From assembly GCA_029582165.1 (NCBI GenBank), contig CM055868.1, positions 12,072,001 through 12,136,000 on the forward strand: a DNA stretch of 64,000 nt, written 5' to 3'. Origin of the DNA: Portulaca oleracea. Taxonomy: Eukaryota; Streptophyta; Magnoliopsida; Caryophyllales; Portulacaceae. The position numbers were made by a program, and so were the translations under genes. Positions 22,851 to 37,191 of the stretch are shown here, piece by piece; position 1 is the stretch's first letter; the number at the start of each line of letters is the position of its first letter. The notes under the pieces were generated by a model. The model saw only the letters and a program-made list of their open reading frames with translations, searched no databases and was not told the origin of the DNA.

Positions 22851-25800
22851 ATGGCTTCAGGTATGTATCTTCAAATGATTCAATTGGAAATCTGATTAAC
22901 TTTTGCTTACGGGAAGCTTTAGACTTGTTTAATCAATGAAACTTCTTTTTGATGTACATTTTATATTGTGGGTATTCTTATTCTTGATGAATTCAGTTCA
23001 TTAATCCGTTTCGGTATCTCACTGCAATGATAATTTCATTTGAACGCACGTAATTCTTGAAATTTCAGCAAATTTTTCGACGCAAACGCCCATTCCCCCA
23101 CCCTCTTTTATGATTTGGGTTGAAAAGGGGAGAGTTAATTAGGTGATTTGTTGATCTCATTTCGTTGAATAGCATGACGTTAATTGGTGTTGTCGATTGC
23201 AGACTTGAGTTCAACAATGGTGGCCGAGCTAGAGGCTGCTTCTCGGTTGAGGACTGCCCAGTTCTTCGTTACTCAGAGGCCCTGGCTTGGTAACGTCTTT
23301 TTCTCTTCTTCTGGCTATACCATTTTATAATCAGAGTTTTAGCTACTTCATTTGAGCTTCTTAGGGTTGTCTTCATGAGTAGAAAACCCAATTATGTTCG
23401 AAGTCGAAAAGAAACTGCTTATCTTTTCATGTGTGCACTATAGTCTTGTCAGTTTAATGTACCAATATGCACGGTGGAGGAGTTGCTAATATAGTAATCA
23501 GTTTTGTCCAATGCATAGATCTTTATGGTGTACGAGTTAGGCCGGTTGCAGCATTTGGAAGTGTCTCTAACAAGCCTTCTAATGATCCTGCGCTTATCCA
23601 TCGTGCCTTGCCTGATGAGCTACTTCATGAGGTAATGAGACTATTCACTTTTGACTGAGAAAACATTTGCTTTGCTAAGTTTGAAAGTGTGTTCCTTGCT
23701 TGCCCAAATTGAATGTAGCAATTATCAAGTTAACTATGAATTGCGGATGATGAGTTTACATGTTCTATTTGTGTTGTGGTAGTCTGTGCGCCTCCTCTAG
23801 TGAGAATTTGGAAAATGGGTGGAGGAATTCAGATTTGTCTTAGTTTGGTTTAGGATCTAGGTTGAGGAATGCATCTTCGTTTCAATTTAGTCACTTTATG
23901 GTTGCATATGCTTCAAGTATTAAGATTTCACTATAGTATCCAGGCATTTTCAATCCTTCCCAAGCTGGACTATGTTGTACTCACAGCATCCTATGCAAAT
24001 ACGATTATGTACTTCAGTTAATCTAGCACTCTGCTTAGCTGGTGGCTATGGCCAAATTATGCAAGTGCAACAAGTTGTTTACTAATTTGTCACATTTTTA
24101 TGTCTACGCATGATTATAAATAGCTTTTCAGAGCAGCTGATTCTATAACTTTTTTTTGATGGAGAACTCCATACTTTTATCTCTCAAATCTGGAAGCTCA
24201 GCGTTATTGAGTCAATCAGCAGAGTCGGACATTGCTAGTCAGTAATTAGTCTGATATTTCAAGGAGACGAGGACCTTTCATAACCTGGTAGTGTCGTGCC
24301 TGTCCTTCTGGATATTGTGATATTCTGAATGTGACGCAATTGTTGATTGACCCATTGTGATATCATGAAGGGAAACATTGTAAAACATGTTTGCGCTTGG
24401 TTTAGTTTGGAATGTTTATATAACTAAATGATTCCTTAACAAGTAGTTTTGGACTTTGTAGCTTTTAGCACATCATTTACAATTTTTGGATACAGACAGA
24501 ATTCTGGCTTGCTTTTATATATTTATTTATTTATGTTCTATTTGGTTCGTGCCCTTGAATGTTACAAATGAGGCCACAGTGGAGACCTCAGAAATCTTAT
24601 CCATAAGATGGAAATGAACTAGTTAGTAGCAATAAGTCCCCCTGTGTAATTTGTATAAACATATTATTTGTCTTTGAGAGGAAACACCTTGATGCTCATT
24701 TACTGCAGATCTTTACGAGAATGCCTCCTTATTATTTGGGAAGAGCATCTTGTGTTTGTCGCAAATGGAGATACACCATTCGTAATCCTATATTTTGGCG
24801 CAATGCATGCTTGAAGGCTTGGCAGGTAATTTGATTTTGTTTCTCGGCCTTTTCTTGTTTTGCATTCATATTTGAGTCTTATGTTTGTGTTGTCTGAAAT
24901 CCATCTTCCTTGTGAAGCTTGCTGGAGTAGTGGGCAACTACAAAATTTTGCACTCAAAATATGAAGGATCATGGAGGAAGATGTGGCTCTTGAGACCTAG
25001 AGTTCGAACCGATGGTAAAAAACCTTCCTCTGTATGTATGTGCTGATAATTTTTTCTTTGTAGAGGCAGAGAAACAGGGATATAGACATATGCCTTGTCA
25101 GTTGTTGTAATGTCAAAGTTGCTGTTGGCAACATGGTTATAGAAAATGCATGATGTGCTGTACCCCGAATATCGAGGCTGCAGCAGCAACTTTTAGACTC
25201 ATGGACAAAAGGCAACATAGTTGTTATCGCTGTCCAAGTGACCCCCCTCTGTCTCTGTCATTATGCCACCAGAACATAAATGCCTTGCGTTTCTGTATCA
25301 TGTACAACAAAAAATGTATGGGTGCGACAAGTAACAATGGGGTTAAAAGTTAAGATACGTGAGGAAAATGTGTACTATTCTAATGCTGCAATTTGATCAC
25401 AACTTTTCTTGTGAGGTCTGGTATATGTTGCCAAAGCTAAAGGTGTCTGGTCATACGCAGGCCTCTATGTAAGTAGGAATACCTACATACGAGCTGGAAT
25501 TGCAGAGTGGAAAATTACAAATCCAGTTCATTTGGTGAGTTGCAGTGATTATCGTATTTTGAATTGCTATTGGAATAATAGTTGCAGAACATGCCTAAGT
25601 GGGGAGAGAACAGGAGAAAACGGGATAAGAATTGGGTTTGTTGTTGGAATAGTAGCAAAAAATGTAGCTCTTTTATGACTAGGTTTAGATTGTGCGATTC
25701 TTCTTTCTGGTGGTTCAACTAGAAGAAAATCAGATCACTCTTTTGATAACTAGTGAAGGAAATTATGGTGGGTCATTTGTAACTATTTTTATTGAACCAA

Positions 25801-27949
25801 TGTTTATAATCTTCAGCAGTGTGTTGACTGTTTGTTTTGATTAAGAAGAGAGTAAGCCAGTGAAGATTCTTCATAGCTCTCCTACTTCCCTTTCTATCTC
25901 TCGTATGAATGTATCCAAACAAAGTGAAATATAAACTATGTAACTTCCGTTCTGAGTTGCCTTCCCTCACCTCCTGTCACTACTCTCAATACAAATCGAA
26001 TATAGAACAGGCCAACAATCATTATGAGATGCACATTTATCTTTAAAAGATGTCGTAAAAGTTTCTGATTTCTGATTCAAAAATTGAATAGTGCAATCAT
26101 GTTCCAGCTTTGATGGTTTCTTTTGCCATTGCAGGTATGTTATTTCAGATACATCAGGTTTTTTCCCTCTGGAAGATTTCTATATAAGGTTTGTCAGCCA
26201 ATGAGTGCTTATTGTACCCTCCTGGAGTTTCTTTGTGAACGTCATAGGTTATTGCTTCTAAGTTCTAACTCATCCTTCATTTCTCGATGGTCAGAACTCT
26301 TCACAGAAACTTAAGGACGTGGCAAAGTTCATGAATTTTCGAGCTTCTAAAACAGATTGTGTGTACCGCGGGCAATACACATTGTCTGATGACAAGGTTT
26401 GTTGCTATCGTCATATTCTTCTTCTTCTTCTTCTCTTTCTCTCTCCCCTCTCTGTCTCTGTGCGTGGGGGTGTTCTCTTTTTTCTTTTTTTATTTTTTTT
26501 TTTTGGGGGGGGGGGGGGGGGGGTGTTGCTGTTGGAGGGGAGGTCTTAGCGAAATCTCTGATGAATGTTCCTCTATTAATTTTCAGGTTGAAGCTGCACT
26601 GCTGTATCCAGGAATGAGGCCAACGGTTTTAAGAATCCGGTTAAGGTATCTCACTGTTGATTCCCTGATTTCTTGACAATATGTTATGACTATTTTAACC
26701 ATACAAACTGAAAATTATTCCCCTGAATTGACTGTCTTAGGTACTTATAAATTGCAATTTTACCCTTGAATTTAATGGGAAGGAGGTCCACTTTAGGGTC
26801 CATGAAAGGCAATGGTTACCTATAGTGAAATTTAAAAACATAAAGGCAGGCTTCTTTTTCTCCAGTCCATAGAGTCTAATTCTTGCCATGGTTTTGCATT
26901 TGGAGTGCAGGCTTAGAGGGACGACTGTGGGAGCGAATAACAGGATGGATTTGCTTTCACTTGTCACGAGTGGCGTTAATGATAATGAGGCCAACCATTC
27001 TGAAGATGTGCTCGATGTTGTTGAAGGATGGCAAGATGACGAGACACACAATCCAGATGTGCCGGCTGTCTCTCACAAGAGAGGCCTCACCCCCTTCATC
27101 TTTGTTCCATTTGAAGAGGTACACTTGTCTTGCACCATGTCAATAATTTTGCATCTCTTTGGCCTGGTTGGTCCATACAAAATTATCAGTATATTGCTAT
27201 AAGAATGCTTTCCTTAAGGGCCCGTTTGGTCCATGGAATGTAAGATGAAAAGAAATTTTTTATCTATCTCTTCACTATTTCTATTATAAAATATACCATC
27301 TTAATCATCAATCCCTCCCTGATTTTCTTACTCCTGAATCATAGTCTTATTTAGTCTATCATGTTTTTCTCCCTTTTCAAATTTGTAAGGAAAATGTAGA
27401 TGACTAGATCAATATGAACTTTCTTTTCAAATTTGAACGGAGCCTGTGGTTTATGCATGTGAGTTATATTCATGACAGACTCGAGTGTTAGAATACACTT
27501 TTTTTTTTTTTATATATAAACCTTTGGTGCAGCAAGGTGTCTCTCATTCACCTCGTTGCCTCATGTGACGCAATCTCTCAAAGCTGCTGTCCTCCATTAG
27601 ATGTTATGCGACCTTGTACTGGACAATATATCAAATTTCCATATGAAACCCAAGTTTGTCTATTGCATAAATTTGGGGGATTTATTAGAAATTTAAATTT
27701 CACAGCAGAGATGAGATGAATGTAGCCAACTGCCTTTGCCTTTTGCCTTTTGGTTTCGTATAAACCGTTTCTTGTAGATGATGATGACAAAGTCTCCTGA
27801 ATGTCTTTTGTGTGTTGCCATGAACCTTTGCATGCCAGTTATGGATGAATTGCATGCATTTTCCTGATTAAGGTTTGGGCATATTGCAGGTGGACACATC
27901 AGTTCTGAATCTGCCTGTGGACAAAATGGATTTCTTTGTCCCGGATTGA
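22851..27949 (+). CDS. FBP7: F-box protein 7 (FBXO9-like SCF adaptor)
   Basis: Eleven exons join to 326 aa: 22851-22860, 23203-23289, 23519-23631, 24709-24825, 24918-25014, 25461-25534, 26135-26188, 26295-26396, 26587-26645, 26911-27118, 27890-27949. All junctions are GT-AG and in phase. The F-box is about residues 60-105 ([20 protein letters not shown], then [19 protein letters not shown]). The rest ([56 protein letters not shown]) matches the FBXO9-type domain. It should bind SKP1 in an SCF ubiquitin ligase. The Arabidopsis homolog At1g21760 has been linked to translation under temperature stress. It looks intact. Intron 8 (26397-26586) contains a T-run and a run of about 19 G. Confidence 0.93.
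27219..27889. other. Repeat-like sequence in FBP7 intron 10
   Basis: GGGCCCGTTTGGTCCATGG near 27219 is typical of a plant MITE terminus, but I found no matching inverted end within the intron. An odd A/T run follows near 27500. The splice sites of intron 10 (27119-27889) are intact. Confidence 0.3.
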
Positions 27950-28303
27950 TAGTACCACGAAGGTCTGGGCTTGTTTGCACGACAGTGTAATTTTAAGATC
28001 AAATTTCAGCTTCTCATTTTCCCTGTATAATGGTCAAAATGTATATATTTAAAGTTCTTGACAATACGTCACTTGTTTTGAGTTATTGGATTTAAACTTG
28101 AAGCGTGTCAATGTCTCCCAGCTTGACAGCTTCACGACACTTCAATTTTGCGTTTGTTGTGAAAAGTTTCGTCACCAATAATCAAAGTTGTAAAATATTG
28201 TATTTCTGATTTGTTAAAAAGCATAAGTGTTTCTGTCGGCAAGTTCTCGACTTCTCGTGCGTGTCTTATATGACACCTTGTACTTATGTGATGCATGTTT
28301 ATA

Positions 28304-28642
28304 GGGAAATTGGATTCTAATAATCACTATTTTTGTAAGTTGGATGACAATAATTCCAACTTTAAATTTATATTTTGGTGGTTCAAAAAAAAAATAAAAT
28401 TATATTGTAGTAGGACATAATCTAGAGTATACCCTAACACTTCAGTACCTATCTGGGCCAGGAACGAAAAAAACAAAAACAATATGGCGTAGGCATAAAA
28501 AAAATAAAAAGAATGTGGTGATGGATTTGGTACCACTATAATACAGTTTTATATTTTTTTTAGGCGACCAGAATACAAATTGAAAGTAGGGATTATTGTC
28601 ATCCAATTTGAAAACGTAGGGATTATCAGAATCCAATTTCCC
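28304..28642. mobile_element. MULE-type MITE with 10-bp target duplication
   Basis: The 339-bp element starts GGGAAATTGGATTCT and ends with its inverse. The arms of about 110 bp align throughout (both contain TTGGATGACAATAAT). CATGTTTATA occurs directly on both sides (28294-28303 and 28643-28652). A 9-11 bp duplication with long terminal inverted repeats is the Mutator pattern. It has no coding capacity and lies about 350 bp beyond the FBP7 stop. Confidence 0.88.
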
Positions 28643-28891
28643 CATGTTTATAACAGTCCACTCCGTCATTTTATGTGTTTTCATTTTTGTGTCATTCAGA
28701 CTTAGGTGAGGGGAAGTAGCACGATGGGTTAGGAAAATATTTATCACTCATCTGCATAGGTTGACTTGCAAAATTGAATTATGTGAGCCCCATGTATTTT
28801 TTGCCTATTTTTTTATCCAAGGAGAGAGAAAGAAGGTAAATTTTATTATATTTTTTTCTTTTGACATTTATTTCTATAAAAAATGATTGAA

Positions 28892-29267
28892 GGGTCCTCA
28901 TATTTTGATGTAATTATTTTAAGGGTCATGTATTTTGATAAATAATTGTAGGGTGATATTATCTTTGTTGTAATTATTTCTGGGGGACATTCCGACCTAT
29001 TTGCCGGCGAACAAAATATTAATTGCAGTATTTATTGTTGATTAGGGTTATGTATCTTTGACCAACCCTAAATATTAAAGCCTAAAATGATAGTTGACTT
29101 CAATTAAAATAACCTTAAATACAAAAATCATTGTTTCGCACATTTTTTAGACTGGAAAATTGATTGAAATGTCCCCAATAAATAATTACCGCAAAGATAA
29201 TGTCACTCCATAATAATTTGTTAAAATATAGGGCCCTTAAAATAATTACATCAAAATATAGGAACCC
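28892..29267. repeat. Foldback element
   Basis: The left arm (GGGTCCTCATATTTTGATG, TAATTATTTTAAGGG, GATATTATCTTTG) recurs inverted at the right end (29160-29267). The arms are about 100 bp, imperfect but colinear. I could not define a target duplication. The arms resemble those of the broken element at 32811-33501, so both probably belong to one MITE family. A run of 14 C lies at 29573-29586. Confidence 0.65.
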
Positions 29268-30092
29268 GATAGTTATTTTTTTTATTTATAATATTTTAAT
29301 CGTTGAGTGAGTTAGATTTCACCCATTATCGTACAAATTTTTTGAGTTTAAGTAAGTCATGATTTATATTTATGATCTTTAATTAGATGGATATGTGAAA
29401 AATTCACTCACTATCAGTGATGACCTAAAGTCAAAATAATTCGTTCACACCCCTAGACTAACAGTGTTACTTATTTTATGAGTTAGTTATGTTTTGGTGT
29501 GGAATTTTGCGAGATAATACAGCAGTATAGACTGTATAGTAAGAAAAGCTGCATTTGATTTCAATTGTTCATCCCCCCCCCCCCCCTACTTAGATAACGG
29601 TAGACATGTATTAGGGGAAAAGAAAATAAAAAGGCCGTTTGGGATCTACCGCCCCAGTGCCTCTTTCCTTCCTAATCTCGTCAGCCAGTCTCATTGAGCA
29701 GGTCTGTTACTCCAAATGTCCAATCAGACCCCAACGGGTCAATTGGTTCAATGGATCAGGTTAAACTGCTAACAATCATTGGAGTTATGTTTAAGCTTAT
29801 ATGATGGCGTAGACGATTATATCCGCGCCTTAATCATTTTTCATACTGTTGTCACCAGTGCAGAAACCTTCAGATTCAAAAGGGCAAAAACATAGCACAA
29901 ATACTCTCTTGCTTTTGACTAACTGGCAACTACAGTAGCACCAAGTTGGAAGCCAACTTATTGAAATTGCAGGGTTACGTACAGAAGTCAGATTGTAAGA
30001 TGAATTTACAAAAGATACAAGAGGGTCTCATAGCCCACATTGCAGATGCTGTAGTAGCCTTTGTGGATGAGGAAGCAGGCAGGAGCAGGACA

Positions 30093-32810
<2,718 letters not shown>

Positions 32811-33501
32811 CTGGAGGCCTCATATTTTGGTGTAATAATTATAAGGGCCCCCTATTTTCCTAAATTACTGGGAGGTGACATTATATTTGATGAAATTATT
32901 TGGGAGAGACTTTCAGGCTGAATTCCGGCCAAAATTGGCGGGAATCAAGTGATTAAATGCGTAATAGTGTTTTAAAAGGAATTCAACTGTACTTAACATT
33001 AATGAAAGATTAAAGGTTTAAAATTATAAAAAAAAAGATAACTAAAAACACTTAAGTCTACCCCCCTCCCCAAGAAAAAAAGTCACTTCATTCCTTCCTA
33101 GTTCAACATTCATCTCTCTCATCCTCCCTCCCTTTGTTTTGTCATTTTATCACATATTCAATGAGGAGGGAAGCAAGAGTTAACTGAAACCGAGAATGAG
33201 GTGGAAGCTTGCCAAGGATGGTCACTCTTCTTCAATGGAGGATGACCACTCTTCTTTAATGGAGGACGTTCAACTTGCTAATCTGTTTCTCTCTCTATCA
33301 AACTGATTTGGGTTTTCAATTTGGTCAACCTTTTAATTATGTTCAATTTTTATTTTTTGATTTCTTTTTATTTCCCCCTAATTGATGGAGTTGGTTTAAC
33401 TCACCAAACACTTAATCCACAATAAATACATCATTAAATGTCTCCCACCAATTTTTGGCCGGAATTCAGCCTGAAAGTCCCTCCCAAATAATTTCACCAT
33501 C
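32811..33501. mobile_element. Foldback element truncated by Cassandra-like TRIM
   Basis: The left arm (CCTCATATTTTGGTGTAAT to TTCAGGCTGAATTCCGGCC, about 32821-32935) recurs inverted at 33430-33500 and then stops abruptly where the TRIM LTR begins at 33502. The remainder of the right arm is not found after the TRIM, so a deletion accompanied or followed the insertion. Confidence 0.7.
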
Positions 33502-34155
33502 TGTAACGCCCCGACCTCTCCCGGGTCGCGGGCATTACCAATAACTGCTTTAAGGATCGCTGACTGGCCCCACAAATCACCACGAGTCTTTCCAGCATGC
33601 TTCGTCCTCGCTCACACGCTGCCTGGGAAAACTTCCCAGGAGGTCACCCATCCTTAGACTACTCCCAGCCAAGCACGCTTAACTGAGGAATTCCCAACGG
33701 ATGAGCTACCATAAAAGAAGGTGCACCTTGGTGATATAAGTAGTCATTTCAATCCTTTTAAGCCACACTTAACCATATATCCGGGGTGTTACAATATCAC
33801 CCCCACTTAAGCGCATAACGTCCTCGTTGTGTCACAATCCACTCCAGAATCTTTGCCCCGCTAGGTGACTGCCCATGGATCTCCCGTCCACTAGCGCAGC
33901 TCACGGTCGCGGGTCGGCTCTGATACCATCTGTAACGCCCCGACCTCTCCCGGGTCGCGGGCATTACCATAATCGCTTTGGGATCGATCGCCCCACAAAT
34001 CACCACGAGTCTTTCCAGCGTGTTTCGTCCTCGCTCACACGCTGCCTGGGAAAACTTCCCAGGAGGTCACCCATCCTATGACTACTCCCAGCCAAGCACG
34101 CTTAACTGAGGAGTTCCCAACGGATGAGCTACCATAAAAGAAGGTGCACCTTGGT
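33502..34155 (-). mobile_element. Cassandra-like TRIM with 5S rRNA-derived LTRs
   Basis: LTR 1 (33502-33793) starts TGTAACGCCCC and ends GGGGTGTTACA. LTR 2 starts at 33931 and can be followed to 34155, where it diverges. Between them lies a 137-bp interior ending in the inverse of TGGTATCAGAGC, the initiator tRNA-Met primer site, so the element is read on the - strand. On that strand both LTRs contain AGTTAAGCGTGCTTGG and GGATGGGTGACCTCCTGGGA, the internal promoter boxes of 5S rRNA. That combination defines Cassandra TRIMs. It has no coding capacity. The right side is damaged. Confidence 0.88.
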
Positions 34156-34179
34156 AGGATGGGTTGCGACCTGGTAGCT

Positions 34180-34650
34180 CCTATACGCTTATTATACACA
34201 TTTTAACCACATGGCCTCCTTATAGTGTGTTTATACGCTTATTATACACATTTTAACTAACAGAGTAAGGAGGTGGCAAACGGGATTTTGACCCGTTTCT
34301 GAAGATGGGTTCGAAGTTTGTCGATGATGTTTGATTGAACTAGTAAGTGATTCTATGCATGTGGTTTATGGTTGAGGGCTAGGGGCTACTATTTGGGTTT
34401 GATTTTGGAATTTTTCTAGAGAGGCTTAGTTTCACTCTTGGGCGGTTTCTGAGTGAATTACAAGCTTGGGGCTGAAATTGCAAGTGACTTGGGGTCTTTG
34501 GATGAATTACAGAACCTTCAGTTGTTTAATATCGACTTAACGGGCGAGATTCCTCTCAATGTTTGAAAGATTCATAGCCTTGAGCATATTATACATTGTC
34601 TATGGAAACCACCTCACGGGAGAGATTGAGCTTCCTTTTGGAGCAAATTA
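34180..34650 (+). pseudogene. LRR protein relic and short direct repeats
   Basis: TATACGCTTATTATACACAT occurs twice (about 34183 and 34232). From about 34490 the translation LQNLQLFNIDLTGEIPLNV, a stop, then KIHSLEHI reads like one leucine-rich repeat with the L..L..N.DLTGEIP spacing of plant receptor kinases. Only a fragment remains. The later Copia and MULE insertions lie just downstream. Confidence 0.4.
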
Positions 34651-34780
34651 TTGTCACCACATTCAACCTCATTATTCCCATCGGAACCCCAGTATGAAAT
34701 GAAGGCTTGTATGTTGTTTCATAGCTACCTTCCCCAAACCTTAGTAGAAGCCCTTATAGATGGTGATAATGTATTCAATG

Positions 34781-35382
34781 GGGTTTTTTGCATTTTGGAC
34801 CCCGAAGTATATGGGTATTTATTTTCTGGACCATTGATTTTCATTGTTCATTTTTGGGACACTAAATTTTATAGGTTAAACAAAAAAGACCTTAATGTTT
34901 GTAGGCTGAAAAAAAAGTATGTGTACTGGTTTTCTTTTTCTTCTCATATTTGAATTTATCTCCCGATTAGCGCTAAACTTCAGGACTATGGTTAAAACTG
35001 ATATTGAAGTTGTAATACACCTCACTTATTCATGTCGGAACTAATTAGACCCTATTGTAATACACCTCTCTCATTCATGTCAAGATTACTTAGACCCTAG
35101 TACTTCAGGGTCTAATTAATTCTGACATGAATAAGAGAGGTGTATTATAGCTTCAATATCAGTTTTAACCTTACTCCTGAAGTTTGATGCTAATCGGGAG
35201 ATAAATTCAAACATGGGAAGAAAAGGAAAAACAGTACCCGAGCCTTTTTTTTCCAACTTACAAACTTTAAGGTCCTTTTTTATTCAATCATAAACTTTAG
35301 GGTCCCCAAAATAAACAATGAAAACCAAGGGTCCAGAAAATAAATACCCCTATGCTTCGGGGTCCAAAATGCAAATAACCCA
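34781..35382. mobile_element. 602-bp MULE-like foldback element
   Basis: The arms of about 250 bp (34781-35032 and 35131-35382) are inverted copies, leaving a short centre. The ends read GGGTTTTTTGCATTTTGGAC and its inverse with small differences. TATTCAATG flanks both sides (34772-34780 and 35383-35391), a 9-bp target duplication. The termini resemble those of the Pack-MULE at 36013-37479, so the two may be related families. It is non-coding. Confidence 0.82.
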
Positions 35383-36750
35383 TATTCAATGTATTGATAG
35401 TTGATAATGAGCTTTTGGATGAATTCATGTTATTGGTGAAATGTGGGATCAAAGTACTATCGAACGAAAATTGGCAGGGACCCAAGATTTATGGTGGCTA
35501 GAACTTCTTGCTGAATTTTGAATTTGGAGTCGTGGTCGGGATTTGAGCAGATTATTGTTGAGTAAATGGGTGCAAAAATTGAATTTGAAGTCTCAAGTTA
35601 AGTCTGAGGACCTCATCGCAGCATGAGTCTCAAGTTAAGTCTGAGGACCTCATTGCAACATGCTCCGAGGACCTCCAGCTCCAGCGCCAGCATCAAAGGA
35701 TTTTGTTTGAAAGATTAACAAACCTAATCTAGGGAAGTATCTCCCAAAACCCTAAAGCATATTCTCTTTTATTGTTTCTGAATTGATAACGACAGATCTC
35801 CTTATTTCAGGCATCTAATTTATGGAAGCAAAATCGAGGCTATCAAGATAATGTGGAAGATTATAAAGATATCCCAAGAAAGGAAATTATCTCCTTCAAA
35901 GAGCATCTAATTCATGGAAGCAAAAATCAAGGATATCAAGATAATATGGAAAATTATAAAGATATCCCAAGAAAGGAAATTATCTCCTTCAAGGAGCAAG
36001 TAGCCGTTGAAGGGGTTTTTTGCTTTTTAGACCCTGTATTTTGGGGGTATTTACATTATGGACCCCCATGTTTCAAGGTTTGCAATTTGAACCTTGTACT
36101 TTGATTCCGGCAACACTTTAGACATAACTAGAGGGGTCCGGCCAAAAGAGGCCCTTATTGTAGTTTGAACGATTTTTCTTTCCAAAATTGCCCCTAGATT
36201 ATTTTTGAACTTCCGAAGTTACCCTTCAATTTTGAACAACACTTCTTTCTCTCTCTTCTTTTTCCATTTCCACTTCTGTTTTTCATCGTTTGCCACTGGA
36301 TTTTGTTCACATTTGATGCCCTGCGCCCGATTTCACTTTGCCTGCGCCGCTTTGCGCCGGCGAGATTTCCCGGCAACACGACATCGCCGTCGTCTCCAAC
36401 CACCCTCTCACGGCTCTCACAGCCCACGACGACAGCGGCACCAAAGCAAAACCAGTCGAGTGACCTCGATTGATCGGGCATTTCGTCGAGCAGTTGGCGG
36501 GCACCAAAGTAACCAAGTTATCTTTGTTTATTCCAAAGTCTAATGCTAATAGGATTAGCTTCCTTCTTGCTTTCCCATCTTTCTCTCACCTCCTAAAGTC
36601 CCAATCATCCACCATTTCCTTCCTCCTCTTCCCTCCGCCCTTCCATGGGGTAAGAGCTTCCATCTTCCCAATTCGATCATAAACCCTAGAATTCGACGCT
36701 AAGTCTCCCCGTCGAGCCGCAACGACTAGTAATACGAATTGATTGTGAAG

Positions 36751-36943
36751 ATGTGGAGTAATTTTGCAAAGTCGTGAAGCGATCCTCTCACGCTTCATTC
36801 TCGAAGGGTTTCAAGTTCTTGTTGAAGAAGAAGTTAGGGCAATTCATTCTCGGTGAAATTGATCTCGATCGGCTTGATTTTCAGATCGCGCGGTACTCTT
36901 GACTTGCGATCTCGCTCTTAATGTCGACTTCATTAATCGGAAG
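36751..36943 (+). pseudogene. Captured ATG2-like exon 1 fragment
   Basis: Beginning at ATG 36751 (MWSNFAKS), and with frame changes, the translation contains FKFLLKKKLGQFILGEIDLD, RLDFQI and DLALNVDFINRK and then meets GTACTC, a possible splice donor. This corresponds to the conserved N-terminus of the plant autophagy lipid-transfer protein ATG2, where a basic KFLLKKKLG segment is followed by DLALNV. Sequence before the ATG, including AAACCCTAGAATTCG, looks like a plant 5' leader. At least two frame disruptions make it non-coding as it stands. It entered as genomic DNA rather than cDNA, judging by the retained donor site. Confidence 0.72.
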
Positions 36944-37131
36944 GTACTCGATTCTAGGTCTTCTTGCTGTAGTATGCGATTCTGCTGTTTTGGGTTTTGG
37001 TTGTAATTTTTTAAGTTTAGAGTATTGATGCTTATTGGCGGCGGGGAGAGTAGTTGGTAAGCAATTTGAGTTGTAGTTGCTAAATGTATGTTTGTATGTT
37101 TGTCTTAGTATCTTCTGGCTTGGCTGAGTAG

Positions 37132-37191
37132 AGAAGAAGAAGAAGAAGAAGAAGAAGAAGAAGAAGAAGAAGAAGAAGAAGAAGAAGAAGA
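37132..37191. repeat. (GAA)n microsatellite
   Basis: This is about twenty GAA units followed by purine-rich GA sequence to about 37300. It lies within the Pack-MULE interior. Confidence 0.9.
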
